DNA from: Bifidobacterium breve
Lineage (GTDB): Bacteria; Actinomycetota; Acidimicrobiia; Acidimicrobiales; Ilumatobacteraceae
DNA length: 32,000 nucleotides
Direction: 5' to 3'
NCBI GenBank assembly: GCA_945862045.1
Contig: CAMAWR010000019.1
Span: 1 to 32,000 of the forward strand
A program made the position numbers and the translations under genes. Position 1 is the stretch's first letter, and each line of letters opens with the position of its first letter. Under the pieces are notes generated by a model. The model made no database searches, was not told the origin of the DNA, and was given only the letters and a program-made list of their open reading frames with translations. Shown here in pieces: positions 8,651-18,344 of the stretch.

Positions 8651-9750
8651 CAACACCACGACCGGCACTCCTGATCCTCGCCGATGGCAGCCTGTTCGAA
8701 GGCGAAGCAATCGGTGCCGACGTGCCCGTGTCGTCGGGCGAAGTGGTGTTCCATACCGGTTTGAGCGGATACCAAGAAGTGCTCACCGACCCGAGTTACG
8801 CGGGGCAGATCATCACCTTCACGACACCGCATATCGGCAACTACGGCACGACGGCCCACGACAATGAATCAGCCAAAATCTTTGCCCGCGGTGTCATCAT
8901 GCGTCAGATGGCACGTCGACGGAGCAACTGGCGCAGTGAGGAACCACTCAATGTGTTTCTGCGAGCCCGCGCAGTGGGGGGTATCGCCGGTATCGATACG
9001 CGACGTCTCACCCGGTTGCTGCGTGAAACCGGTTCGTTGCTCGGGGTGTTCGGCACCGCCGACGAAGCCACGCTGCGAGCCGCATTGGCGAAAGAAAAAG
9101 GCACGGCTGGTCGCAACCTCGTCGCGCAGGTTTCCACCGTGTCGCCGTACGACGTAAAGAACACGGTGACGCACGGAACAAAACCATTCTCGGTGGTCGC
9201 CTACGACTACGGCATCAAACGCATGATCCTGCGTTGTCTGGGCGAGATCGCCGATGTGCACGTGGTGCCCGCCCGCACGCCCGCAGCCGAGGTGATTGCC
9301 CGGCGACCTGATGGCGTGTTTCTCTCCAATGGGCCGGGGGACCCCGCAATGGTGCTCGATGCGCCGGCCAATATTCGGGCGTTACTCTCCGCTGACGTGC
9401 CGATCTTTGGTATTTGTCTTGGTCATCAATTGCTCGGGCTCGCGCTTGGTGGCCGTACCTTCAAATTGCCGTTCGGACACCATGGTGCGAATCATCCCGT
9501 GCGCGACGTGGTGACTGGTCGGGTTGAAATCACGAGTCAGAACCACAATTTCTGTCTCGACCCCGATTCGCTGGCCGACAAAGTCGATGTCACCCACGTG
9601 AACCTCAACGACGGCACCAACGAAGGCATGGTCGTGCGTGGTGCCCGCGCTTTCAGCGTGCAGTATCACCCCGAAGCAGGGCCAGGGCCGCACGACTCGC
9701 GGTATCTCTTCGGGCGATTCGCCGATCTCATGCGGGCAGGCAACCCGTAG
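8647..9750 (+). CDS. carA: Carbamoyl-phosphate synthase small (glutaminase) subunit
   Basis: CarA hydrolyses glutamine and passes ammonia to CarB. The N-terminal domain (about 1-150) carries the [21 protein letters not shown] signature. The class I glutamine amidotransferase domain has the nucleophile Cys257 in [11 protein letters not shown], and the His341 and Glu343 of the triad in [13 protein letters not shown]. The length of 367 residues is normal. Carbamoyl phosphate made here feeds both PyrB in this operon and ArgF, whose gene lies 17 kb downstream in the arg operon. The stop codon TAG (9748-9750) shares its last base with the carB GTG start. Confidence 0.96.
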   Translation: MTTPRPALLILADGSLFEGEAIGADVPVSSGEVVFHTGLSGYQEVLTDPSYAGQIITFTTPHIGNYGTTAHDNESAKIFARGVIMRQMARRRSNWRSEEPLNVFLRARAVGGIAGIDTRRLTRLLRETGSLLGVFGTADEATLRAALAKEKGTAGRNLVAQVSTVSPYDVKNTVTHGTKPFSVVAYDYGIKRMILRCLGEIADVHVVPARTPAAEVIARRPDGVFLSNGPGDPAMVLDAPANIRALLSADVPIFGICLGHQLLGLALGGRTFKLPFGHHGANHPVRDVVTGRVEITSQNHNFCLDPDSLADKVDVTHVNLNDGTNEGMVVRGARAFSVQYHPEAGPGPHDSRYLFGRFADLMRAGNP

Positions 9751-12700
9751 TGCCATGTCGTAACGATCTGCGCAGCATTCTCGTGATCGGCTCGGGGCCG
9801 ATCGTCATCGGACAGGCCTGCGAGTTCGACTATTCGGGCACCCAGGCGTGCCGCGTGTTGCGCGACGAGGGCTACCGCGTGATTCTGGCCAACTCGAACC
9901 CGGCGACGATCATGACCGACCCCGATTTCGCCGACCGCACCTACATCGAGCCGCTAACGGTTGACGTGTTGGCGGCGATCATCGAGCGTGAGCGACCCGA
10001 TGCGGTGTTGCCGACAGTCGGTGGGCAGACCGCACTCAATCTGGCGATGGAGCTCTTTGCACGGGGCTTGGCCGGGGTGCCAGGCACACCCGAGTTGATC
10101 GGCGCAAACGCAGAGGCGATCGCAACCGCCGAAGACCGCGGCAAATTCAAACAAGCGATGCTCGAGATCGGTCTCAAGGTGCCCGACAGTGGTGTGGCGC
10201 ACTCGCTGAAAGATGCAGAGGCGGTGCTGAAAAGAATCAAACTGCCGGTGATCATTCGCCCGGCTTACATCCTCGGGGGCCGCGGCACGGGAATAGCCAC
10301 GACACCACAAGAGTTCAAGCAGATCGTCATGGCTGGTTTGGCCGCGAGCCCGATCAACGAGGTGCTGATCGAGACATCAATCAAAGGTTGGAAGGAATAC
10401 GAACTTGAGGTGATGCGTGACCGGGCCGACAACTGCGTCATCATCTGCTCGATTGAGAACATCGATGCGATGGGCGTCCACACCGGTGACTCGATCACCG
10501 TGGCGCCGGCGATGACCCTTTCGGATGTGGAGTATCAAGAGATGCGCAATGCCGCATTCGCCTGCATTCGTCGTGTGGGTGTGGAGACCGGTGGCTCCAA
10601 CGTGCAGTTCGCGGTGAACCCCAAGACAGGCGAGCAGGTGGTCATCGAGATGAACCCCCGCGTGTCGCGGTCATCAGCCTTGGCTTCCAAGGCAACCGGT
10701 TTTCCGATTGCCAAGATTGCCGCAAAGTTGGCCGTCGGCTACACGCTGGACGAGATTCCGAACGACATCACGAAGAAAACCCCGGCCAGTTTCGAACCGA
10801 CGATCGACTACGTGGTCACCAAGGTGCCACGTTGGGCGTTCGAGAAATTCCCCGGGGCCGGTGACACGCTCGGTACCCAGATGCGCAGTGTTGGTGAGTC
10901 GATGGCCATCGGCCGCACGTTTCCCGAGAGTCTGCAGAAGGCATTGCGCTCACTGGAAATCGGGCGGGCCGGGCTCAACTGTGATGCAGCCGAGGAAACT
11001 TTTGCGTCGCTCGACGACGCAAAACTGTTGGCCGCCATCGAACGGCCGACGCCGGACCGCATTTTTCAGGTGGGTGAGTGCATCCGCCGTGGAGTCGATC
11101 TCGGGGTGATTCAGGCTGCGACAGGTATCGACGTGTGGTTCCTCGATCAGATGCTGGCCATCTACGAAGAGCGCACGGTGTTGCAGGCCGCCACACCGCA
11201 GTCGCTCGATCGCCCAGCGTGGCGGCGGGCCAAACAACTGGGTTTCAGTGATGCCCAACTGGCCTGGCTCTGGTCCACCGACGAAGCCATCGTGCGCAGT
11301 GCACGAGAAGCAGCAGGCGTGTTGCCGACCTACAAGTCGGTGGACACCTGCAGTGCCGAGTTTGCCGCCGAAACGCCGTACTTCTACTCCACTTATGAAG
11401 ACGAATCAGAGGTCCGCGCGTCGACGAAAGACCGCGTCATCATCCTCGGCAGCGGCCCGAATCGTATCGGGCAGGGTATCGAATTTGACTATTGCTGCGT
11501 GCACGCAAGTTTTGCCCTGCGCGCCGCCGGTTACGAAACGGTCATGCTCAACTGCAACCCCGAAACGGTGTCGACCGACTACGACACGTCCGATCGTTTG
11601 TATTTCGAACCGCTCACCACTGAAGACGTACTCAACGTCATTGCCGCTGAAACCAAGGCCGCCGGCAAACCGCCGAAGTTGATCGTGTCGCTCGGTGGCC
11701 AGACACCGCTCAAATTGGCGGGTTCGCTGCCAGCCGAACTCATCGCCGGAACGTCACCGGCCTCGATTGACATCGCCGAAGATCGCGAGCAGTGGAATGT
11801 GTTGTGCAATCAGTTGGGCATCGCCCAACCGCCGGGCGCTACCGCCATCGACCTTGCTGGTGCCCGAGCCGTGACGGCGACGACCGGGTATCCCGTGCTC
11901 GTGCGTCCGAGTTACGTGCTTGGTGGTCGGGCGATGCGCATCGTGCATGATGATGCGCAACTCACCGAGGCAATGGCGGAGTTGGCACGTTTTGGTTCGT
12001 TGGGGCGCGAAGGCGGCCTGTCGGCGACGCGACCCGTTTTGATCGACCGCTTTTTGCAGGATGCCACCGAAGTCGACGTCGATGCGATTCGCGACCACAC
12101 CGGCGAGGTGCTGATCGGCGGCATCATGGAACACGTCGAGGAAGCCGGCATCCACTCCGGTGACTCGGCGTGTGCGCTGCCGCCACAGACACTGTCGACC
12201 GCGGCACTCTCGACGATCGAACAGCATGTGCATAAAATCGCCACGGCACTCGATGTGCGGGGGCCCATCAACGTGCAGTTCGCGGTCGCCGACGGTGTCG
12301 TCTACGTGATCGAGGCAAACCCGCGGGCGAGTCGCACCGTGCCGTTCGTGGCAAAAGCAACGGGAGTGCCGTTGGCAATGGTGGCCAGTCGAGTCATGCT
12401 TGGCGCGACGCTCGCCGAACTGCGTACCGAAGGTCTGTTGCGCCCGCCCGCCACCGGACATGTGAGTGTGAAAGAAGCGGTCTTGCCGTTCAATCGCTTT
12501 CCCGAGGTCGATACCACGCTCGGCCCAGAAATGCGCTCAACCGGTGAGGTGATGGGTATCGATACGACGTTTGGTCGCGCCTTCATCAAGGCGCAGTCGG
12601 CAGCCGGCACCGAACTGCCGTCACAGGGTCGCGTGTTTGTCTCGCTCAACGATCGTGACAAATCGGTGGCGGTCGAGATCGGGCAGGCACTGATCGACGT

Positions 12701-13043
12701 CGGTTGCACGATCGTTGCCACCGCGGGCACCGCGAGCGTGCTCACCGCAGCCGGGGTGCCAGTGGAACGCGTCGTCGGCAAGGTGTCGCAACGGGGCCAA
12801 GACCAGCTCGGTGATGCCGTAGGGCTCATCGAAGACGGTGAGATTGCATTCGTCATCAACACGCCACAGGCCAGTGGTACCCATCGTGACGGTGAGGCGA
12901 TTCGCAAGGCAGCCAATGTCAAGGGTGTCTCACTACTTTCGACGGTGCGCGCAGCACGTGCCGCGGTACAGGGGATGCGTGAACGACGAAGCGAACCACT
13001 CACCATTCGTTCACTGCAGGAATACCACGGACTGTCGTCGTGA
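9750..13043 (+). CDS. carB: Carbamoyl-phosphate synthase large subunit
   Basis: The 1097-residue CarB makes carbamoyl phosphate from bicarbonate, ammonia and two ATP. The internal duplication is plain. The first half opens with [17 protein letters not shown] and carries an ATP-grasp domain (about 130-330). The second half opens at about residue 565 with [17 protein letters not shown] and has its own ATP-grasp domain (about 680-870). The C-terminal MGS-like allosteric domain begins near 945 ([13 protein letters not shown]). The GTG start at 9750 is the only plausible one, as the nearby ATG at 9755 is out of frame. A beta-carbonic anhydrase that could supply bicarbonate is also in this window (23211-23732). 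Confidence 0.97.
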   Translation: MPCRNDLRSILVIGSGPIVIGQACEFDYSGTQACRVLRDEGYRVILANSNPATIMTDPDFADRTYIEPLTVDVLAAIIERERPDAVLPTVGGQTALNLAMELFARGLAGVPGTPELIGANAEAIATAEDRGKFKQAMLEIGLKVPDSGVAHSLKDAEAVLKRIKLPVIIRPAYILGGRGTGIATTPQEFKQIVMAGLAASPINEVLIETSIKGWKEYELEVMRDRADNCVIICSIENIDAMGVHTGDSITVAPAMTLSDVEYQEMRNAAFACIRRVGVETGGSNVQFAVNPKTGEQVVIEMNPRVSRSSALASKATGFPIAKIAAKLAVGYTLDEIPNDITKKTPASFEPTIDYVVTKVPRWAFEKFPGAGDTLGTQMRSVGESMAIGRTFPESLQKALRSLEIGRAGLNCDAAEETFASLDDAKLLAAIERPTPDRIFQVGECIRRGVDLGVIQAATGIDVWFLDQMLAIYEERTVLQAATPQSLDRPAWRRAKQLGFSDAQLAWLWSTDEAIVRSAREAAGVLPTYKSVDTCSAEFAAETPYFYSTYEDESEVRASTKDRVIILGSGPNRIGQGIEFDYCCVHASFALRAAGYETVMLNCNPETVSTDYDTSDRLYFEPLTTEDVLNVIAAETKAAGKPPKLIVSLGGQTPLKLAGSLPAELIAGTSPASIDIAEDREQWNVLCNQLGIAQPPGATAIDLAGARAVTATTGYPVLVRPSYVLGGRAMRIVHDDAQLTEAMAELARFGSLGREGGLSATRPVLIDRFLQDATEVDVDAIRDHTGEVLIGGIMEHVEEAGIHSGDSACALPPQTLSTAALSTIEQHVHKIATALDVRGPINVQFAVADGVVYVIEANPRASRTVPFVAKATGVPLAMVASRVMLGATLAELRTEGLLRPPATGHVSVKEAVLPFNRFPEVDTTLGPEMRSTGEVMGIDTTFGRAFIKAQSAAGTELPSQGRVFVSLNDRDKSVAVEIGQALIDVGCTIVATAGTASVLTAAGVPVERVVGKVSQRGQDQLGDAVGLIEDGEIAFVINTPQASGTHRDGEAIRKAANVKGVSLLSTVRAARAAVQGMRERRSEPLTIRSLQEYHGLSS

Positions 13044-13047
13044 CCCG

Positions 13048-13980
13048 ATGACCGACGCGCTCGCCATCCCTGCCACGCGGGTGGGGTCGCTCGTCTTGCC
13101 GGGCCCGGTGCTCACCGCGTCGGGTACCGCTGGTCACTCCGACGAACTTGCTGCGTACGTTGACCTGTCGGCAATCGGTGCGGTGGTCGTGAAGTCGATG
13201 GCGTCGTTCGAGTGGCAGGGCAACCCTGCTCCGCGTCTGCATGCCATTGACAACGGGATGCTCAATGCCGTCGGCTTGCAAGGTCGTGGTACCGCACATT
13301 GGTTGCAACACGATTTGCCGCGCCTACGCGCGCGTGGTGCCCGCGTCGTTGCCAGCATCTGGGGCTTCCGCGAAAGTGAGTACGCATCAGCGGCACGGGA
13401 ACTTGCGGGCGTGGCCGACGAGTTGACGGCAGTCGAAGTGAATTTGTCGTGTCCGAACCTCGACCATGCCCGCAGCATGTTCGCCCACGACGCAGCGCAG
13501 TCATCGCGCGTGGTGGCCGCCGTTCGTCGAGCACTGCCATTGAACCTGCCAGTGTGGGCCAAGCTGAGCCCCAACACCGACCGCCTCACCGAGATCGCTG
13601 GCGTCGTCGTCGCAGCGGGTGCCGATGCTTTGGTGTTGGTCAACACGGTGCTCGGGATGGCGATCGACACCGAATCGCGTCGCCCTGCGCTCGGCAACGG
13701 CGGCGGTGGGCTCAGTGGTGCCGCCATGCATGCAGTCGCGGTGCGCAGTGTGTTCGACGTGCGTGCAGCACACCGCGACGTGCCGATCATCGGCGCAGGT
13801 GGGGTGTCGCATGCACACGATGCACTCGAGTTGATGATGGCCGGCGCCAACGCCGTGCAAGTTGGCACCGCAACATTTGCCGACCCGCGGGCCGTCAAGA
13901 AAATTCAACGCGACATGGTTCGCTGGGCACGTCGTAGGGGAGTCGGATCGTGGGGCGAGATCGTGGGAAGTGCGCACTAG
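13048..13980 (+). CDS. pyrD: Dihydroorotate dehydrogenase, class 1B-like
   Basis: PyrD oxidises dihydroorotate to orotate using FMN. From ATG 13048 the protein has 310 residues, the size of class 1B catalytic subunits. It shows the 1B pattern: ASGTAG near the N-terminus, GNPAPRLHAIDNGMLNAVGLQ, and Cys135 in VNLSCPN as catalytic base (class 2 enzymes use Ser). The open frame extends back to 12838, but that part lies inside carB. Class 1B enzymes normally need the PyrK electron-transfer subunit, and no pyrK is adjacent or anywhere in the window; nor are pyrE or pyrF. This is the last gene of the pyr cluster. Confidence 0.93.
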   Translation: MTDALAIPATRVGSLVLPGPVLTASGTAGHSDELAAYVDLSAIGAVVVKSMASFEWQGNPAPRLHAIDNGMLNAVGLQGRGTAHWLQHDLPRLRARGARVVASIWGFRESEYASAARELAGVADELTAVEVNLSCPNLDHARSMFAHDAAQSSRVVAAVRRALPLNLPVWAKLSPNTDRLTEIAGVVVAAGADALVLVNTVLGMAIDTESRRPALGNGGGGLSGAAMHAVAVRSVFDVRAAHRDVPIIGAGGVSHAHDALELMMAGANAVQVGTATFADPRAVKKIQRDMVRWARRRGVGSWGEIVGSAH

Positions 13981-13983
13981 CCT
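13978..13983 (+). promoter_or_regulatory. Leaderless-type -10 element of mihF
   Basis: TAGCCT fits the actinobacterial TANNNT -10 pattern and is followed by exactly 6 nt and the ATG of mihF (13990), so the transcript would begin at or next to the start codon. No convincing -35 is visible. It overlaps the pyrD stop codon, so mihF could be expressed independently of the pyr operon. Confidence 0.5.
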
Positions 13984-13989
13984 TCCGTT

Positions 13990-14328
13990 ATGGCAGTCAC
14001 GCCAGCGATAAATCAACGCAGCGACGAAGTGCTCGCGCGAATCATGCAGCGCCGGCAGGCACTCGAACTGCTCGTTGAGTCGGTCACTCAGGCGACCACC
14101 TCACTGGCGGATGTGTTCGAGCGTGCCGGCGACCCTCAGCTTGCTACCGATGTGCCCGATGCGTTGGTGTGTCGATTCATCTACTTGGTGAAAATTGCCG
14201 AGGCGCTGCCGAATATCGGCAAAGTGCGTGCCCGGCGGGTGCTCGCCGATCATCAACTCGGTGAACGCACCCGCGTTGGTGAGGTTCCATTCGGGCAGCG
14301 TGGTGCCCTCGTCGAGGCGTTGCGATGA
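13990..14328 (+). CDS. mihF: Actinobacterial integration host factor (mIHF)
   Basis: mIHF is a small nucleoid-associated protein that bends and compacts DNA, essential in mycobacteria and unrelated to proteobacterial IHF. This 112-residue protein has the family's basic N-terminal helix with QRRQALELL (about 18-26), and the helix-two-turn-helix DNA-binding core at about 66-108: ALPNIGKVRARRVLADHQL followed by GQRGALVEAL. Position immediately upstream of gmk is the standard actinobacterial arrangement. The N-terminal part is more divergent from the mycobacterial protein than the C-terminal core. Its stop overlaps gmk in ATGA (14325-14328). Confidence 0.9.
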   Translation: MAVTPAINQRSDEVLARIMQRRQALELLVESVTQATTSLADVFERAGDPQLATDVPDALVCRFIYLVKIAEALPNIGKVRARRVLADHQLGERTRVGEVPFGQRGALVEALR

Positions 14329-14888
14329 GTGGTCTCATCTTCGTGGTTTCCGGCCCGGGCGGTGTCGGCAAGAGCACCCTCGTCGGCGAGCTGGTGAAGC
14401 ACGACCCAGAACTGTGGCTCAGCCGCTCGTGGACGACCCGCGAGCGACGCCCAGGCGAAACAGCTGATGCGTACCAATTCGTCACCCGTGCTGAATTCGA
14501 GGCACATATCGACGCCGGTGGTTTTTTGGAGTGGACCAACTTCCTCGGCAATTACTACGGCACGCCACAGCCCTCGCCGCCAGCCGACAAAGACATCGTG
14601 CTGGAAATCGAAGTCGACGGTGCAAGTCAGGTGAAACAGCAGAACTCCAACGCCGTGCTCATCTTCATCTTGCCCCCGTCCCGCGCAGAGCAACGCCAAC
14701 GGCTCCACGTACGTGGGGATGACGAGCGCAAGGTTGACGAACGACTTCGCAAAGCCGAGGAAGAAGAGCCGGTCGGTCTGGCTTTGGCCGACCATGTCAT
14801 CGTCAACCAGACGCTCGACCACACGATCGTCGACATGCTGGAAGTCATCGCACAAGCCCGTCGCGCCGCTAGCATCAAGGAGTCCTAG
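14325..14888 (+). CDS. gmk: Guanylate kinase
   Basis: Gmk phosphorylates GMP to GDP. The 187-residue protein has the P-loop GPGGVGKST (10-18), the GMP-binding segment SRSWTTRERRPGE and the DAYQFVTRAEFEA motif, then FLEWTNFLGNYYGTP and the acidic EIEVDGASQVK motif, all in family order. The usual P-loop Ser (GPSG) is Gly here, a tolerated variant. It is co-transcribed with mihF upstream; rpoZ follows after 44 nt with its own ribosome-binding site. Confidence 0.95.
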   Translation: MSGLIFVVSGPGGVGKSTLVGELVKHDPELWLSRSWTTRERRPGETADAYQFVTRAEFEAHIDAGGFLEWTNFLGNYYGTPQPSPPADKDIVLEIEVDGASQVKQQNSNAVLIFILPPSRAEQRQRLHVRGDDERKVDERLRKAEEEEPVGLALADHVIVNQTLDHTIVDMLEVIAQARRAASIKES

Positions 14889-14932
14889 ACACCCTCGTTT
14901 AGGTTCTGTTATTCAACGCCCCAAGGAGCCCT

Positions 14933-15274
14933 GTGTCCGACAAGCCCGAGAGTTCAATGATGTCTCCTGCGATTGAAAACCTGATGGGTCGCACCAAGTC
15001 AAAGTTCAGCCTCGTCACGTTGGCCGCCAAGCGCGCCCGAGAGATCACCGAATATTTCGGCAACCTCCAGACTGGCAGTGTCGTTGGCCCAACGGTCGAG
15101 TCGGTGAGCACCAAGCACCTTTCGGTGGCTTTCGAAGAAATCGCCGCAGACAAGGTTCGCTTCGTGGCCAAGACCCTCGACGAGATTCGCGCCGAGATCG
15201 CTGAATTACAGCGTGAAGAAGACGAAGCCAATGCACTTGCTGCCTCGCAGGACGCCGAAGCCCAACCCGAGTAG
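14933..15274 (+). CDS. rpoZ: RNA polymerase omega subunit
   Basis: The omega subunit helps assemble the beta-prime subunit into RNA polymerase. The gene starts at GTG 14933 with a strong AAGGAG ribosome-binding site (14923-14928). The 113-residue product has the family segments SPAIENLMGRTKSKFSLVTLAAKRAREI (cited here in part: helix 1 at about 12-22 and helix 2 at 24-41), and VSTKHLSVAFEEIAADKVRF at about 61-80. The acidic C-terminal tail is low in complexity. A TAGGTT hexamer at 14900-14905 could be a -10 for an internal promoter. The gmk-rpoZ-metK-priA order is a familiar actinobacterial cluster. Confidence 0.93.
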   Translation: MSDKPESSMMSPAIENLMGRTKSKFSLVTLAAKRAREITEYFGNLQTGSVVGPTVESVSTKHLSVAFEEIAADKVRFVAKTLDEIRAEIAELQREEDEANALAASQDAEAQPE

Positions 15275-15283
15275 ACAGTATCC

Positions 15284-16480
15284 GTGGCACGCAACTACAC
15301 ATTCACCTCAGAAAGCGTTACCGAGGGTCATCCCGACAAGATGTCCGACCAGATCAGCGACTCGGTCCTTGATGCCATCCTCGCTGAAGACCCGCACGGT
15401 CGGGTTGCCTGCGAAACGTTGCTCACCACCGGATTGTGCGTCGTTGCCGGTGAAATCACCACGTCGGCCTATGTCGACATTCCGAAGCTGGCGCGCAATG
15501 TCATCAAAGAAATTGGTTACGACAATGCTGCCTACGGTTTTGACGGCAACACCTGTGGTGTCATCATCAGCATCGACGAACAATCGAGTGACATTGCGAT
15601 GGGTGTCGACACGAGTGAAGAAACGCGCGGTGGCAAGAGCGGCGAAGACCGACTGAACCTGCAGGGTGCGGGTGACCAAGGAATGATGTTCGGCTACGCC
15701 TGTGACGAGACTGCCGAATTGATGCCGCTGCCAATCTTCCTCGCCCATCGTCTGGCTGAACAACTCACCGAGGTGCGCAAGTCGGGGGCGATTCCATATC
15801 TCCGTCCTGACGGCAAGACGCAGGTGACCTTCGATTACGAAGCCGGGGTGCCCGTGCGTCTGCGCACCGTATTGATCAGCACGCAACACGCCGACGGCAT
15901 CGCGCGTGACACCATCATTCGCCCCGATCTCATCGAACAAGTGATTCGGCCGATCGTTCCGGCCAAGTTCGCCAAAGACGACTATGCGGTCTACATCAAC
16001 CCAACTGGTGAGTTCGTCAAAGGTGGACCGCACGCCGACACCGGTCTCACCGGTCGCAAGATCATCGTTGATACCTACGGTGGTATGGGTCGTCACGGTG
16101 GTGGGGCATTCAGTGGCAAAGACCCGTCCAAGGTTGATCGTTCGGCTGCCTATGCCGCGCGTTGGGTGGCCAAGCATGTCGTGGCCGCAGGAGCGGCCCG
16201 TCGTTGCGAGGTGCAGGTGGCCTATGCCATCGGTATGGCGCAGCCAATCAGCATCCTCGTTGAAACGTTCGGCACGAACACGATCGATGAATCACAGATT
16301 GAACAAGCGGTCCACGACACCTTCGACCTGCGACCAGCGGCAATCGTGCGCGATCTCGACTTGAAGCGTCCGATTTACCGCAAGACGGCGGCTTACGGGC
16401 ACTTCGGTCGCAGCGATCCGGATTTCACCTGGGAGCAGTTGTCGAGACTTGGCGCCTTCAAAAAAGCCGCCAAGATTTAG
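15284..16480 (+). CDS. metK: S-adenosylmethionine synthetase
   Basis: MetK makes S-adenosylmethionine from methionine and ATP. The 398-residue length is standard. Motifs in order are [17 protein letters not shown] near the N-terminus (ATP and metal binding), [12 protein letters not shown] (the first signature), and [20 protein letters not shown] (the phosphate-binding P-loop-like second signature). The start is GTG 15284, 9 nt after rpoZ; no clear Shine-Dalgarno precedes it, so it may depend on coupling to rpoZ translation. No SAM riboswitch was recognised upstream. Confidence 0.97.
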   Translation: MARNYTFTSESVTEGHPDKMSDQISDSVLDAILAEDPHGRVACETLLTTGLCVVAGEITTSAYVDIPKLARNVIKEIGYDNAAYGFDGNTCGVIISIDEQSSDIAMGVDTSEETRGGKSGEDRLNLQGAGDQGMMFGYACDETAELMPLPIFLAHRLAEQLTEVRKSGAIPYLRPDGKTQVTFDYEAGVPVRLRTVLISTQHADGIARDTIIRPDLIEQVIRPIVPAKFAKDDYAVYINPTGEFVKGGPHADTGLTGRKIIVDTYGGMGRHGGGAFSGKDPSKVDRSAAYAARWVAKHVVAAGAARRCEVQVAYAIGMAQPISILVETFGTNTIDESQIEQAVHDTFDLRPAAIVRDLDLKRPIYRKTAAYGHFGRSDPDFTWEQLSRLGAFKKAAKI

Positions 16481-16540
16481 CGCCACTTCATCCCCACCTC
16501 TCGTTCGATACCGCACCGACTGCCTACTCTCGTAGGTGTT

Positions 16541-18271
16541 GTGACGCCACTGGCCCGTGTTGTCGTCGATGTCACGGGTGTCGACAAGCCGTTCGACTAT
16601 CTGATCCCAGACGCGCTGAGTGCTGACATCGTCGTCGGGTCACGGGTGCGTGTGCCGTTGCATCGTCGTGAGGTGCCCGGTTGGGTAATGGCGGTGTTGG
16701 ATGCCGACCAAAGCGACGTCGATATCGCACGTTTGTTGCCGATCACCAAAGTCACTTCGATCGGGCCCGCGCCCGACGTCGTAGCGCTGGTCGAGTGGGC
16801 GGCTGTTCGCTGGGCGTCACGTCGCCGACCGTTCTTTGTTTCGGCATCGCCCGCAAAGCGTGTACCGCGTTTGCTGGCGCCACGGTATTCGGCACGTGCC
16901 GTGCCACCGCCTGTGGATGCTGCAGTCGCCGCGTTGTTCACAACGGCGGGTGGTGTGGTGCAGTGTGGCCCGGCCTCGACCCACATGGCGGTGCTGGCTG
17001 CAGCAGTCGCGTGCGGGCCCACCCTCGTGGTGGTGCCCACCGTGGTGCGCGCCAGACGACTTGCAGCGGAGTGTCGCCGACTCGGGTTGAGCACGGCGCT
17101 GTATCCCGACGAGTGGGTGACGGCAGCATCGGGGGTCGATGTGGTGATCGGTGCGCGTTCAACGACGTGGGCCAGCGTTCCGCAACTCGCCAGCATCGTC
17201 GTGATCGACGAACACGACGACACCCTGCAAGAAGAGCGGGCACCGACATGGCATGCCCGAGATGTGGCGATGGAGCGGGCACGCCGGGCGGGCATTCCGT
17301 GTGTTTTGGTTTCACCAGTGCCGACGGTCAGTGCGCGTCACTGGGCTGGTGACAACATCGTGTTGGCAGCCGATACCCGTGCATGGCCGGCAGTGCGGGT
17401 AATCGACCGCAACATCGATGATCGCTGGGCATCGTCGCTGGTGACGAGTGAACTCATCGAGTTGCTGCGTGACCACGACAAACGGGTGGTGTGCGTGCTG
17501 AATGTGAAAGGCCGTGCCCGGGCAGTGGCCTGCGACGCCTGTCGTACCGTCGCTCGTTGCGAAACCTGCGGGGCTGCCTTGCAGCAGCCCGATGAACATC
17601 AGCTGCGTTGTCCACGCTGCAGCGCCACACAGCCGGTGGTGTGCTCGTCGTGCGGGTCGCAGAAGATACGTTCGATCCGCATCGGCATCTCCCGCTTGCG
17701 CGACGAACTCGAAGCCGCTGCTGGGCGATCAGTGCAGGAGATCAAGCCGACCACCCCCTCGATTGACGCGCGTACATCGGTGTTCGTCGGCACCGAGGCG
17801 GTGTTGCATCGCATTGATCGCGCCGATGTCGTGGTGTTTTTGGACATCGACTCTGAACTACTTGCCCCGCGGTTTCGTGCCAGCGAACAGGCACTCGACA
17901 TCATCGCCCATGGCGCACGACTCGTCGCTGGTGCCGGCGGTGGCGGCGAGATAGTGATTCAAACCTCGGTGCCGCAACACGAGGTGCTCGTTGGTTTGGT
18001 GGCCGGCAACCTGGGTGCGCACATCGCTGCTGAAACCGATCGCCGTCAACGACTGCGTCTGCCACCGTTTGGTGCATTGGCAGAAATCAGTGGCGCCGGG
18101 GCGGCGAGTCTCGCGCAACAACTCGCAACATCGCTCCTCGTGCAGGTGGCGACGGGTGACGATCGCGTGTTGGTGCGTGCGGATTCATGGGATGCGTTGA
18201 GTGAAGCCTTGGCTTCGACATCACGGCCCAAAGAGCGCGTGCGTATCGCAGTCGACCCTTCGCGGGCCTGA
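16541..18271 (+). CDS. priA: PriA-like primosomal protein, ATPase motif lost
   Basis: PriA restarts stalled replication forks. The 576-residue product keeps the N-terminal 3'-DNA-binding domain (about 1-100; DKPFDYLIP, VGSRVRVPLHRREVPGWV) and the zinc-binding region with paired Cys motifs beginning at Cys331 and Cys334 (CDACRTVARCETCG, then CPRC and CSSC). The helicase core is degenerate. The Walker A site, normally GxTGSGKT, reads QCGPASTHM; the DEEH box is altered to DEHDDTLQ, although WHARDVA is kept. Actinobacterial PriA proteins are known to lack helicase motifs, so this is probably a structural or loading factor. TACTCT (16525-16530) is a possible -10 lying 10 nt before GTG 16541. Confidence 0.9.
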   Translation: MTPLARVVVDVTGVDKPFDYLIPDALSADIVVGSRVRVPLHRREVPGWVMAVLDADQSDVDIARLLPITKVTSIGPAPDVVALVEWAAVRWASRRRPFFVSASPAKRVPRLLAPRYSARAVPPPVDAAVAALFTTAGGVVQCGPASTHMAVLAAAVACGPTLVVVPTVVRARRLAAECRRLGLSTALYPDEWVTAASGVDVVIGARSTTWASVPQLASIVVIDEHDDTLQEERAPTWHARDVAMERARRAGIPCVLVSPVPTVSARHWAGDNIVLAADTRAWPAVRVIDRNIDDRWASSLVTSELIELLRDHDKRVVCVLNVKGRARAVACDACRTVARCETCGAALQQPDEHQLRCPRCSATQPVVCSSCGSQKIRSIRIGISRLRDELEAAAGRSVQEIKPTTPSIDARTSVFVGTEAVLHRIDRADVVVFLDIDSELLAPRFRASEQALDIIAHGARLVAGAGGGGEIVIQTSVPQHEVLVGLVAGNLGAHIAAETDRRQRLRLPPFGALAEISGAGAASLAQQLATSLLVQVATGDDRVLVRADSWDALSEALASTSRPKERVRIAVDPSRA

Positions 18272-18312
18272 ATCAATCGCCAACCGGCACCACTTCATGC
18301 ACCCAACGTGGT

Positions 18313-18329
18313 GGTCGTTGTGACCTTTT
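18313..18329 (+). terminator. Weak terminator-like hairpin after priA
   Basis: A 4-bp stem GGTC/GACC with a 5-nt loop is followed directly by TTTT. A competing 6-bp pairing CACCAC (18288-18293) with GTGGTG (18308-18313) lies just before it. The region separates convergent genes (priA and the minus-strand aminomutase-like gene), where termination is expected, but the stem is short. Confidence 0.25.
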
Positions 18330-18344
18330 AGTTTGCCTCGGGGT

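Noticed and set aside
12838-13047. Longer pyrD starting inside carB
   Set aside because: The extra 70 residues lie wholly within carB and have no dihydroorotate dehydrogenase similarity; ATG 13048 gives the family N-terminus and length.
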